This document shows positions 8,032 through 15,392 of a stretch of DNA of 35,573 bases, piece after piece. A program made the position numbers and the translations under genes. The number at the start of each line of letters is the position of its first letter. Position 1 is the stretch's first letter. The stretch comes from Oscillospiraceae bacterium (GTDB taxonomy: Bacteria > Bacillota > Clostridia > Saccharofermentanales > Saccharofermentanaceae). The stretch lies in the NCBI GenBank assembly GCA_900176545.1, contig FWXP01000013.1, forward strand, positions 1 to 35,573, in the 5' to 3' direction. Under the pieces are notes generated by a model. That model ran no database searches and was not told where the DNA came from. It saw nothing but the letters and a program-made list of their open reading frames with translations.

Positions 8032-8754
8032 TCACTCTTCCGGCGCGGCGGTCTCGACGCAGAAACTTACGGTCTTGCACTCGGTGCATGTTAATCTCCT
8101 GGCCGTGGGAGTGTGATTGGCAAAGAGCATCTCTTTATAGTTCGGCTTGAAGATCTTATGGCAGTGAGGGCAGATGTATAAAGTGTGCTTGTGATAGTAC
8201 CTGGTGGTAATGAAAGCCAGAGGGATCGAGAGGATCATCTGTATGGCGAAGAGCCACCACCAGCCCTTGGTGATCCATAAAGCGATGGCTGTCCACTGGA
8301 AGATCGTATTGGGGATCCCCGCCAGGATGATATTGCGTCTTAGCTTCTTGAGCTTTTTCTTGCCTGAGATGCTATAGGCTACGTCGCCTATTGAATCTAC
8401 TGAGATGGTCTGAGTCGAGGAAAGACCTCGCTTTAAGTCCTCGAGCTTAGTGAGCTTTTCCTGGCGCTCCGATATCTCAGTCTTAAGGTCTTCCTCCTGC
8501 TGCCTAAGAAGCAGGGATATGACGGAAGAAGGATCCTCTTCCGAGAGGATCTGTGAGATGGCGTCGATAGGAAGACCCAGGTCTCTAAGGAAGCAGATGA
8601 TCTTCATCTTGTGAAGGTCGTCATCAGAATAAAGGCGCCTGCCGCCCTCCGTGAGTTCGGAGGGCTCCAGGATGCCCCTTGTATCGTAATATTGTACTGT
8701 CCTGACGGTGACGTCGCAGAGCTTGGCGATCTCACCTGTGGTGTATTTAGGCAC
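8032..8754 (-). CDS. Membrane-anchored MerR-family regulator with C-terminal zinc ribbon
   Basis: About 240-residue protein. It has an N-terminal MerR helix-turn-helix (about 3-70, YTTGEIAKLCDVTVRTVQYYD), a dimerisation coiled coil (about 75-110), a basic stretch (KKKLKKLRR) and two membrane segments (about 140-160 and 164-186). A four-Cys zinc ribbon closes it (CPHCHKIF...LTCTECK, about 194-225). The start is GTG at 8754 with GAGG 9 nt upstream, overlapping the YhfC stop by 8 nt. The tail after residue 135 is a paralogue of the small protein encoded at 9555-9896. Tethering a MerR DNA-binding domain to the membrane beside an intramembrane protease gene suggests release by proteolysis (inference). 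Confidence 0.85.
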   Translation of the reverse strand: MPKYTTGEIAKLCDVTVRTVQYYDTRGILEPSELTEGGRRLYSDDDLHKMKIICFLRDLGLPIDAISQILSEEDPSSVISLLLRQQEEDLKTEISERQEKLTKLEDLKRGLSSTQTISVDSIGDVAYSISGKKKLKKLRRNIILAGIPNTIFQWTAIALWITKGWWWLFAIQMILSIPLAFITTRYYHKHTLYICPHCHKIFKPNYKEMLFANHTPTARRLTCTECKTVSFCVETAAPEE

Positions 8755-9553
8755 TTGTAGTTACCTCTTCGTCTGTAGTGTATCCATTATACAGTTTCTT
8801 ATATACGATCACGAAGAAGATCACTGAGTATACTGCCATAAAGCATTCGATCACAGGCAGGCTGATAAGACCTTTCTGGTAGATGGCAGCAGGTACGTCG
8901 AATAATGCGTGAAGAGCGATGGCGAGGAAGAAGAATCCGATCTTGGATTTCTTGACGGCATAGAATACGAGGATCGACATGCCGATATGTATGAGCATGG
9001 CAAAACTTCTTTCAAGGAAGCCCAGGCCGATGCTCATGGGACCGATGGCAGCGATCTGCTCGGGAAGTGCTTCAAGAGAAGATGTGTCGACTCCTGCCTT
9101 AGCTACTTCGTCGATCATAGCCTGAAGCTTGCCCTGGTCGATCATGATTGCGTAGACCAGGTACTGGATCCCGCTGTAAGCCATTATGAATAATGCCTCG
9201 AAGCCGCCGTGGCCGATGCCGTGCGAGATGGCGGTCTCTTTGTTGTTGCGCTTCTTAAGGAGGAATTTGATGACCAGGAACCTTCCTGTCTCTTCGAAGA
9301 TACCTGCCATCAGCGCAGCATAGATCACGTAGGTCACCGTGTTCTCGAATATCGAAGGGAACAGAAGATAGACGATACTGTGGATGGTGGATTCTAACAT
9401 GATGGCGAATGCGAGCCAGGTGGCGGCGCCGAGAAGTACCGTGGTCAGCCTTTCGTGCTTTCTGATAAGCCACCATACGGTAAGTGATACGGGAAGTATT
9501 ATTCCCAAGGCGATCATTATCCCTATACAGATATACACAGATGAACCGAACAT
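8747..9553 (-). CDS. YhfC-family glutamic-type intramembrane protease
   Basis: 268-residue protein with about eight membrane segments. Conserved polar motifs inside the membrane are FEETGRFL (about residues 86-93), GIGHGGFEA (about 113-121) and ALHALFD near the C-terminus. These match the glutamic-type (CAAX/PrsW/YhfC-like) protease pattern of an E-E-x-x-R motif plus histidines. It starts 1 nt after the stop of the zinc-ribbon gene and overlaps the MerR gene by 8 nt, so all three are made together. Likely substrate within the operon: the membrane-tethered MerR protein or the small zinc-ribbon protein (inference). Confidence 0.8.
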   Translation of the reverse strand: MFGSSVYICIGIMIALGIILPVSLTVWWLIRKHERLTTVLLGAATWLAFAIMLESTIHSIVYLLFPSIFENTVTYVIYAALMAGIFEETGRFLVIKFLLKKRNNKETAISHGIGHGGFEALFIMAYSGIQYLVYAIMIDQGKLQAMIDEVAKAGVDTSSLEALPEQIAAIGPMSIGLGFLERSFAMLIHIGMSILVFYAVKKSKIGFFFLAIALHALFDVPAAIYQKGLISLPVIECFMAVYSVIFFVIVYKKLYNGYTTDEEVTTSA

Positions 9554-9554
9554 A

Positions 9555-9896
9555 TCAGAGTCCCTCCTTTGCTACTTCCGTGCACCAGCCCCGTGAACCG
9601 CAATCGGTGCAGGTGAGCCGGCGCCTCGTAGGCGTATGTGCCGCAAATATCATCTCCTTGAAGGTCGGAGAGAATACCTTATTACAGTGCGGACACATAT
9701 AACTTACATTATCATAGTAATACTTTGACAGCCATATTCCATAGGGAACCGCAATAAAGAGATATATGAGAAAGGGCCACCATATACCATGGGTGAAGAT
9801 CAGTATGACGGATATGATCTCAGCTGTTGCTACGGGAACGGCAGTAGCGGCCATGGTCATGCGGATCTTTCTAAGCCTTAGTCTGTTAGTGGTCAT
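9555..9896 (-). CDS. Small membrane protein with C-terminal zinc ribbon
   Basis: 113-residue protein with two membrane segments (about residues 12-35 and 38-60) followed by a four-Cys zinc ribbon, CPHCNKVFSPTFKEM...RRLTCTDCG. The same module, with the shared words K-E-M-x-F-A, H-T-P-T and R-R-L-T-C-T, ends the MerR protein of this operon. I prefer the ATG at 9896, which has GGGAGG 8 nt upstream, over the GTG at 9905 that lies inside that ribosome site. First gene of the operon. It may act as a competitor, sensor partner or decoy for the MerR tail. No known family name is offered. Confidence 0.7.
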   Translation of the reverse strand: MTTNRLRLRKIRMTMAATAVPVATAEIISVILIFTHGIWWPFLIYLFIAVPYGIWLSKYYYDNVSYMCPHCNKVFSPTFKEMIFAAHTPTRRRLTCTDCGSRGWCTEVAKEGL

Positions 9897-9927
9897 ATAT
9901 GTCACCTCCCTTGTCCGTTATGACGTG

Positions 9928-9968
9928 AATATAGCTCATTACGCAGCGTCATGAGCAATATATGACGC
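9928..9968 (-). promoter_or_regulatory. MerR-type promoter/operator of the zinc-ribbon-yhfC-merR operon
   Basis: Read on the minus strand, TTGCTC (9958-9953) and TATATT (9933-9928) are 19 bp apart, the over-long spacer typical of MerR-regulated promoters. A dyad GCTCAT/ATGAGC (9951-9956 with 9934-9939) fills the spacer. A second perfect 7-bp dyad GCGTCAT/ATGACGC (9946-9952/9962-9968) overlaps it. Strongly suggests autoregulation by the MerR gene of the operon. Confidence 0.65.
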
Positions 9969-10020
9969 AGGGGGATTTTCTGTTCTTATAGTTAAATCGG
10001 AATTTTGCCGCAATCTCTGA

Positions 10021-10049
10021 TTGGTAATAAGAGTGAAGAGGGGTACAAT
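10021..10049 (+). promoter_or_regulatory. Putative sigma-A promoter of the lipoprotein gene
   Basis: TTGGTA (10021-10026) and TACAAT (10044-10049) are 17 bp apart, 60 nt before the lipoprotein ATG. Confidence 0.5.
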
Positions 10050-10108
10050 CGGTCGCGGAGTTTAAGTTCCAGAGTTTAGAGTTTGGAAAATAAAAAGGAG
10101 AGAGAAAA

Positions 10109-10843
10109 ATGAAGAACAAGAAAATTATCAGTGTGTTACTTGCTGCTTCAATGATGTTCGGCCTCGCTGCGTGCGGATCCGATTCATCAAGCGGAAATGA
10201 CGCTGACAACGAGAGGGTAACAACTGAAGCTGAGACAGAGGATTCGGAAGAGACTACTTCCGAGACGACTACTGAGTCAGAGGAGCCTACCGAGTCAACA
10301 TTAAGAGAGCCCGAAGGTCCCGTAGAGTCAGAATTCTTTACTGACTTTGAGAATATGAGCTTTACCTATAACGGTAATACTTATACGTTGGGTGTATCCA
10401 CACTTCAGGATCTTATCGATGACGGTGTAGAGTTAAGCGGTCTGGATGCTGCTTCCGATATCGTAGATTCCCAGTCTACATACTATGCAGGATTCAGTAT
10501 CGAGCTCATCCCTTACAGGAGCGCTACAATGACTGTTGCCAATTACACTGATGAGGAGCTTCCCGCTTCTGATTGTGTTATCACATCCCTTAGTGTAGAA
10601 AGCATCAGAGAGATTCCCGAGGGGACTATCGAGTTCAACTTCCCTGATCTTTTTACTGCTGAGGATCTTGTTAACAGTGCAGGTGAGCCTGATAACCTCA
10701 ACGAGTTTGAGATCAGTGACGGAACGCCTTTTGCCATCTATACTTATGAGCAGTCTTCCGAGATCTACTACGGATACAGACGTTACGAGTATACTTTTGA
10801 GAACGGCGTTATCGATGATATCTCCATGAGCTATATCCCGTAA
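10109..10843 (+). CDS. Secreted lipoprotein, unknown function
   Basis: 244-residue predicted lipoprotein. The signal peptide ends in lipobox LAAC (Cys about residue 22), followed by an acidic Ser/Thr/Glu linker (about 25-72). A globular region of about 170 residues begins at EFFTDFENMSFTYNG and contains YTLGVSTLQDLID. That opening resembles small secreted Clostridia domains that start with a G-x-x-Y-x-L-x-x-T/P-x-x-x-L-x-D pattern, but I cannot name the family. The ribosome site AAAGGAGAGAG is strong, with its own promoter and terminator, so it is a single-gene unit. The body differs from the three lipoproteins at 1562-5521. Confidence 0.8.
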   Translation: MKNKKIISVLLAASMMFGLAACGSDSSSGNDADNERVTTEAETEDSEETTSETTTESEEPTESTLREPEGPVESEFFTDFENMSFTYNGNTYTLGVSTLQDLIDDGVELSGLDAASDIVDSQSTYYAGFSIELIPYRSATMTVANYTDEELPASDCVITSLSVESIREIPEGTIEFNFPDLFTAEDLVNSAGEPDNLNEFEISDGTPFAIYTYEQSSEIYYGYRRYEYTFENGVIDDISMSYIP

Positions 10844-10870
10844 TTACTTCATAACAGATAAAGCTTTATA

Positions 10871-10905
10871 AGGTCCTGTCGCCATGATGGCGGCGGGACC
10901 TTTTT
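10871..10905 (+). terminator. Rho-independent terminator after the lipoprotein gene
   Basis: A 13-bp GC-rich stem (10871-10883 with 10889-10901, including G-U pairs) with a short ATGAT loop is followed by TTTTT. Confidence 0.9.
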
Positions 10906-10948
10906 ATATGAAGCGTGAAAAACACAAAGGTATTGATTCAAGAACGAT

Positions 10949-10977
10949 AAAACCGCCGGTCTATGGCTTACCGGCGG
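10949..10977 (-). terminator. Rho-independent terminator of cysK
   Basis: An 8-bp stem CCGCCGGT/ACCGGCGG (10953-10960/10970-10977), read on the minus strand, is followed by UUUU. It lies 35 nt past the cysteine synthase stop. Confidence 0.8.
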
Positions 10978-11011
10978 CTTTGGGTGTTATAAAAAGTAGA
11001 GGTTTACTTTA

Positions 11012-12031
11012 TCAGAAGCTTGTAACCTTGTCCTCAAGCTCAGGTCTTACTCTCTGAAGGTCCTCGGAGAGATATCTCTCACCATTGTCGGGAAGAAGTG
11101 CTACGATCACCTTGCCCTCATTCTCAGCCTTCTTTGCTTCCTTGATCGCAACTGCAAGGGATGCACCTGCGGATGCTCCGAGGAAGACACCTTCGTACTT
11201 TCCTGCGAGGTGAATAGCCTTAAGTGTCTCCGCATAAGTGATGTCTTCGAATCTGTCGGAGTACTCGGCGCTGAAGTTCTCGGGAGTCATTGCGTTGAAG
11301 CCGTTCGCGTCGTGTACGGGGTGGATGCCGTGGAATCCGCCGTCAGAAGCGCCTTCTACTGCGGAGTTAGCGATGGACTCGGGGTGAGGCTGTGTGATGA
11401 TCGTCTCAACCTTGGGATTCTGTTCCTTAAGGTACTTGCTGACACCGTGTGTGGATCCGCCTGTACCGACACCGCCTACGAAGATGTCTACCTTACCGTC
11501 TGTATCTTCCCAGATCTCAGGGCCTGTATGCTTATAGTGAGCATTGATATTGTCGGGATTTGAGAGCTGAAGTGTAGGGTAGCCGTTAGGCGTCTGTGCT
11601 ACGAACTTATCGATGACAGCACCGAATGCTGCGATACCCTGCTCGAATACTACTGCGAGGTCTTCGGGATCGACGGGGATGATGTCAGCGTTATAAGCTT
11701 CAAGAAGCTTCAATCTCTCGACTGATACGCCGGGCTGAAGACCGATCCTGAACTTATATCCCTTAGCTGCAGCAAAAGCAGCAAGAGCGATACCGGTATT
11801 ACCTGATGTGAATTCTACAAGTGTTGTTGTGTCGGGGCTGATCTCGCCTCTCTTCTCAGCTGCCTCGATGATCTCAAGTGCGATACGATCCTTATGAGAT
11901 CCTGCGGGGTTGAAGTACTCAAGCTTACCGATGATCCTGCCCTTGAGGCCGAGCTCTTTCTCAAGACGCTTGAATTCTACGAGAGGTGTGTGTCCTACGA
12001 GTTCTGTAATTGAATTGTATATCTTTGCCAT
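11012..12031 (-). CDS. cysK: Cysteine synthase (O-acetylserine sulfhydrylase)
   Basis: 339-residue PLP-dependent fold-type II enzyme that makes L-cysteine from O-acetylserine and sulfide. The PLP lysine is K47 in NPAGSHKDRIA; family members usually have Val where this one has His46. The substrate loop TSGNTGIALA (about 75-84) and phosphate-binding loop GGVGTGGSTHG (about 185) are intact. I start at the ATG at 12031, with GAAAGGA 8 nt upstream and the canonical MAKIYNSITELVGHTPLV opening; the frame runs 26 codons further but without a good site. Single-gene unit with its own terminator. Cystathionine beta-synthase-like activity cannot be excluded. Confidence 0.9.
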   Translation of the reverse strand: MAKIYNSITELVGHTPLVEFKRLEKELGLKGRIIGKLEYFNPAGSHKDRIALEIIEAAEKRGEISPDTTTLVEFTSGNTGIALAAFAAAKGYKFRIGLQPGVSVERLKLLEAYNADIIPVDPEDLAVVFEQGIAAFGAVIDKFVAQTPNGYPTLQLSNPDNINAHYKHTGPEIWEDTDGKVDIFVGGVGTGGSTHGVSKYLKEQNPKVETIITQPHPESIANSAVEGASDGGFHGIHPVHDANGFNAMTPENFSAEYSDRFEDITYAETLKAIHLAGKYEGVFLGASAGASLAVAIKEAKKAENEGKVIVALLPDNGERYLSEDLQRVRPELEDKVTSF

Positions 12032-12221
12032 AATGTTCATCCTTTCTTTTGTGGCGTGGATTTGTTCTGTTTTCATGTTAAGTCTTGGTCGTCGACTTGT
12101 ATAATTCATGTAATTTTTCGCTGGTTATAGGTTTTACTTATCGTGGGAGAAGTACGATGAATTCACGGACACGGTAATTGCCAAGTGTTTACGATTCAAC
12201 CTACCTTCGTGATAGGAAATG

Positions 12222-12239
12222 CTTATTACCGATAATAAG
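12222..12239. promoter_or_regulatory. 7-bp perfect dyad between cysK and the LanC-like gene
   Basis: CTTATTA (12222-12228) and TAATAAG (12233-12239) flank a 4-nt centre in the 281-bp divergent region. It could be an operator for either gene. The rest of this region shows no gene and no clear riboswitch. Confidence 0.35.
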
Positions 12240-12259
12240 TTCCATGTCTTAGACGTTTC

Positions 12260-12289
12260 TTGTAATAGGGAATAAAGTTTAACTATAAA
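12260..12289 (+). promoter_or_regulatory. Putative promoter of the LanC-like gene
   Basis: TTGTAA (12260-12265) and TATAAA (12284-12289) are 18 bp apart, 23 nt before the ATG. The AAGGAG ribosome site lies just after. Confidence 0.5.
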
Positions 12290-12312
12290 GCTAAAGCAAG
12301 GAGTACAAGACA

Positions 12313-13659
12313 ATGGCAATAAACAACATAATCCCCGGAATATTTAAAACTACTGATACCGAAGATTATCTGGAAGCAGCTAAGCAGACTGCTTCCTGGA
12401 TCTCATCGCATAAGGTTACCGATAAGTACGGAACCTCCTGGGAAGTCTCATGCAGAGAGGGTAAGTCACGAGATGAAGTGGAGACGACATACTTAAGTAA
12501 CAGGACATTATATTCGGGCGCATCGGGTATCGGATTTTTCTTCATAAGGCTTTATGAGGCTACGGGAGATAAGAAGTATCTTGATGAAGCTGAAGAAGGC
12601 GCAAAGTATCTTATCGCTTCCTACGATCCGTCTTTGAGCATCAAGCCCGGACTTCATACGGGAACGTCAGGCGAAGGATTCTTCCTTATTAATCTTTATC
12701 ATAAGACAGAGAAAAAGGAATATCTTGATCACGCCATAAGGATCGCTGACGACATCTATGACAAAGCGACCAAGGAGAACGGTAAGATCAGCTGGAACGG
12801 CCTTTATGATTATATGGGCAATGGAAGTGCCGTCACTTACTGGATCTATGTATATAACGAGACTTCGGAAGGCAGGTTCCTTGATTATGCCAAGCTTAGC
12901 ATCGACTCGATACTTGACCTTAAGATCGAAGACTCTGAAGATACGATCCACTGGCATCTTCTTAATGTACATGATTACTTTAAGGAAGTTCCCGATAACG
13001 GTATCGTAGCAAATTTTGCACACGGTACGTCAGGCATCGTATATCTTCTGGCTCAGTACTATGAGGCATCGGGTGATAAGACTTATCTCGATCTTGCCGT
13101 GAAGGGCGTAAACTTCCTTGAGAAGATCGCAGTCAGGGACGATGACTCATCCATCATCCCTTATATATACCTTCCTGACAGTGATAAGCCCTACGATGTT
13201 TACTACTTGAGCCTCTGCCACGGTCCCGTAGGATCTGCGGTGGTATTCAGAAAGCTCTTCAAGCTTACGGGTGACGAGAGATACCTTGACTGGATCAGAA
13301 GGCTTAATAATGCGCTTATCAAGGCGGGCGTTCCTGAGAGACGTTCTTCCGGTTACTGGAATAACTGCATCTGCTGCGGTGCATCGGGTATCCTTCTTCA
13401 CTTTATAAGTACTGATGAGCTTTTGCCCGGTAATGCCAGTATCACGCTTGCCAGAAGAACCGGCAACAAGCTTATAAATGACGCTTATAAAGATGAGCAG
13501 GGAAGACGCTGGTATGATGCATGGACGAGAGTCAAGCCCTGGGATGTCGATTCCAACCTGGGCCTTTATATAGGAGATGCGGGCAATGCATCGGCTTTAC
13601 TGTCCTTATATGCTTCAATCAAGGAGATAAAGTTGACAGAGCTTCCCGAGTTCGCATGA
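12313..13659 (+). CDS. Stand-alone LanC-like cyclase-fold protein
   Basis: 448-residue alpha/alpha-toroid protein of the lanthionine synthetase C-like family. Repeated G-x-x-G helix-cap motifs are seen (GASGIGFFF, GTSGEGFFL, GTSGIVYLL, CHGPVGSA, CCGASGILL, GDAGNASAL). Metal ligands read as C302 (SLCHGPVG) and C354-C355 (CICCGASG). NisC has Cys, Cys-His here, whereas ProcM-type LanM cyclase domains use three Cys, so this looks like the three-Cys type. No signal peptide, so cytoplasmic. No dehydratase, precursor peptide or exporter is encoded nearby, so it may not make a lanthipeptide. It has its own promoter and a bidirectional terminator downstream. Alternative: a LanC-like protein with a role other than peptide cyclisation. 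Confidence 0.85.
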   Translation: MAINNIIPGIFKTTDTEDYLEAAKQTASWISSHKVTDKYGTSWEVSCREGKSRDEVETTYLSNRTLYSGASGIGFFFIRLYEATGDKKYLDEAEEGAKYLIASYDPSLSIKPGLHTGTSGEGFFLINLYHKTEKKEYLDHAIRIADDIYDKATKENGKISWNGLYDYMGNGSAVTYWIYVYNETSEGRFLDYAKLSIDSILDLKIEDSEDTIHWHLLNVHDYFKEVPDNGIVANFAHGTSGIVYLLAQYYEASGDKTYLDLAVKGVNFLEKIAVRDDDSSIIPYIYLPDSDKPYDVYYLSLCHGPVGSAVVFRKLFKLTGDERYLDWIRRLNNALIKAGVPERRSSGYWNNCICCGASGILLHFISTDELLPGNASITLARRTGNKLINDAYKDEQGRRWYDAWTRVKPWDVDSNLGLYIGDAGNASALLSLYASIKEIKLTELPEFA

Positions 13660-13707
13660 GTGCAACAGCAGTAAGCCTATCTGCAGCTTATGGCCTGAAA
13701 AACAGAG

Positions 13708-13726
13708 GTTTGTAACAATGTTACAC
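13708..13726. repeat. 19-bp palindromic element, copy 1
   Basis: TGTAAC-AAT-GTTACA palindrome within a 19-bp stretch that recurs exactly at 33155-33173. It lies 48 nt after the LanC-like stop. Looks like a regulator binding site or a small dispersed repeat. Confidence 0.55.
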
Positions 13727-13747
13727 GTCTCGCACATAGAAAGAACA

Positions 13748-13791
13748 CAGAGAGTACGCAGAGAGTACGCAGAGAGTACATAGAGAGCACA
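13748..13791 (+). repeat. Four tandem 11-bp CAGAGAGTACG repeats
   Basis: Period-11 units start at 13748, 13759, 13770 and 13781. The first two are identical, and the third and fourth carry one to three changes. They sit between the palindrome and the terminator. Confidence 0.7.
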
Positions 13792-13795
13792 TATA

Positions 13796-13834
13796 AAAAC
13801 CTATGCAAAACTTACGGTCTTGCATAGGTTTTTT
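13796..13834. terminator. Bidirectional terminator between the LanC-like and GGDEF genes
   Basis: A 12-bp stem (13796-13807 with 13821-13832) has A-rich and T-rich outer flanks, so it can serve both convergent genes. Confidence 0.85.
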
Positions 13835-13856
13835 GAATCTGAAAGATAAGAGGCTT

Positions 13857-15185
13857 TTATACTTCGCAGATGATGCCGCCGAAGTATTCGGGCTCGCCGT
13901 TGCTGTCCGTCAGGATAAAGCCTCTGGTGTACAGGAAGACATATGTGCCGTCCTTTCTTCTGGCGCGATACTTGATAGGCTCCAGCTCACCGTTCTCGTT
14001 GAGGATGTGGGTGATGGAATTGTTGATGATCTCCAGGTCATCCGGATGGATGTAGTTCTTCCATATCCTGTCTGCGTGATACATATATTCGGATTCAAGG
14101 CCGAAGTCATCTATCAGGCTCATTGCCCAGCGCGAGAAGTCGTATCTCATGTCGTCAAGGAAGATATAACCTCCTCCTGCTATCGTCACAAGTGCACCGA
14201 ATAAGCCGTCTAATAATCTCTTGCGCTCAGCGGGGATAGGTGTATCAATAAGATCCATGTTTCTGAAACCGTCGAGCTTGCGTGCGGCTTTAAAATCTTT
14301 CTTGTTCTCGTACATGAGTCGGTCGGCGCGTCTTAAGATATCGGAGAATCTTTTATCCGAGTCGTCTAAGATCGCAAGGCCTGATGCTACGACCGGGCCG
14401 GATCTTGCTCTTCGATTACCTTCTGACTCCTGACGCAGCTTGTTAAGGAGAGTGTCCTTCTGCTCGTAGTCTCTGCCGGTCAATACGGCTACGAACTCGT
14501 CTCCGCCGATCCTGAACACGGGGCTGTGCTCGAATATCTCGCAGATAAGGCGGCTCGTGGCGCGAATTGCTTCGTCGCCGTATGCGTGCCCTCTTGTATC
14601 GTTGATTAACTTAAGATCATTGACATCACACATTACTACGCCGAGGTGGTCGATCTCGCCGTTATCGATCTTACCTTCTATCGCATCTGTGTATTCCTTG
14701 AAGGCATTGCTGTTCTTGATGCCGGTCAATTCGTCGCGCCTTGCCATACGCTCGGCGGATTGAAGATCCTTCTTCTGCTTATCTTTCTCCTGAAACTCCT
14801 CTTCGATATTCTCAAGACAGCAAAGGATGTGATCATTATCCTTGCACCTTATCACGATATGCCGCATGTGCGTTATCTTGCCGTTTGCCGTTGATCTGAA
14901 AGTAACTATACAGGTGCCTTTGGAGGAGACGCTCTTTAAGATGCGCTCCTTATCGTATGCTTTGTACATCATATTGAGATCATCGGGGTGGATGAACTTA
15001 TCCGCATTCTTGACGGCATCGGCGAAGAAGTCTTCCCCTTCGTTCGGGAATTCTTCCGATGCGGCGGGATCAGTCTCTGCGAATACGATATAGTGACCGG
15101 TTTTTATGTCAACATAGTATACGCACTCAAAATGTGCTGATAAGGTATTGGCTATCTGATCGTAGATCTCACTATACAAATCCAT
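13857..15185 (-). CDS. PAS-GGDEF-PAS diguanylate cyclase
   Basis: 442-residue cytoplasmic protein predicted to make cyclic di-GMP. An N-terminal PAS-like sensor (about 20-130) is joined by a short coiled coil to a GGDEF domain (about 145-300). The latter has RRDELTGIKN, VVMCDVNDLKLIND and an intact RIGGDEF loop. A second PAS domain follows (about 320-442; HPDDL, YRARRKDGTYVF). A sensor behind the cyclase is unusual. The product-binding inhibitory RxxD site normally found just before GGDEF is not seen. No membrane segments. It is a single gene on the minus strand, with a terminator after its stop. Confidence 0.88.
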   Translation of the reverse strand: MDLYSEIYDQIANTLSAHFECVYYVDIKTGHYIVFAETDPAASEEFPNEGEDFFADAVKNADKFIHPDDLNMMYKAYDKERILKSVSSKGTCIVTFRSTANGKITHMRHIVIRCKDNDHILCCLENIEEEFQEKDKQKKDLQSAERMARRDELTGIKNSNAFKEYTDAIEGKIDNGEIDHLGVVMCDVNDLKLINDTRGHAYGDEAIRATSRLICEIFEHSPVFRIGGDEFVAVLTGRDYEQKDTLLNKLRQESEGNRRARSGPVVASGLAILDDSDKRFSDILRRADRLMYENKKDFKAARKLDGFRNMDLIDTPIPAERKRLLDGLFGALVTIAGGGYIFLDDMRYDFSRWAMSLIDDFGLESEYMYHADRIWKNYIHPDDLEIINNSITHILNENGELEPIKYRARRKDGTYVFLYTRGFILTDSNGEPEYFGGIICEV

Positions 15186-15324
15186 TTATCCTTCCCCTGA
15201 GATTAATGAGATGTTATTTATAGTAATTTATAATTAGTGGAGCTGACAACCAAACAAATTGTAAACATAGTTTGACGATTGCGATCTGTGCTCTCACAAC
15301 CTTTCGCGAAATGCACCCTCTTTC

Positions 15325-15350
15325 TTATTGCAATAATACGAACTTAAGTT
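15325..15350. promoter_or_regulatory. Paired perfect palindromes upstream of the flavin-reductase-like gene
   Basis: TTATTGCAATAA (15325-15336) and AACTTAAGTT (15341-15350) are both perfect palindromes with centres 15 bp apart, 43-68 nt before the ATG at 15393. Possible operator. The rest of the 207-bp divergent region is AT-rich without clear genes. Confidence 0.3.
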
Positions 15351-15392
15351 TAAAGTTTTGAAGAACAAGTACAGATAAGGAGAGAGGGTATT

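Noticed and set aside
7871..8089. 72-codon minus-strand frame with a repeated motif across the palindromic array
   Set aside because: It overlaps the end of the MerR gene and the repeats. Its repetitive peptide is simply the DNA repeat read through, and no ribosome site or family is visible.
12032..12312. T-box or SAM riboswitch upstream of cysK
   Set aside because: No T-box NGGUGGNA sequence, specifier hairpin or SAM-I core could be found; only a short dyad is visible.
13660..13800. Short lanthipeptide precursor next to the LanC-like gene
   Set aside because: The only short frame encodes the 11-bp repeat, ends after about 21 codons, has no ribosome site and lacks Cys.
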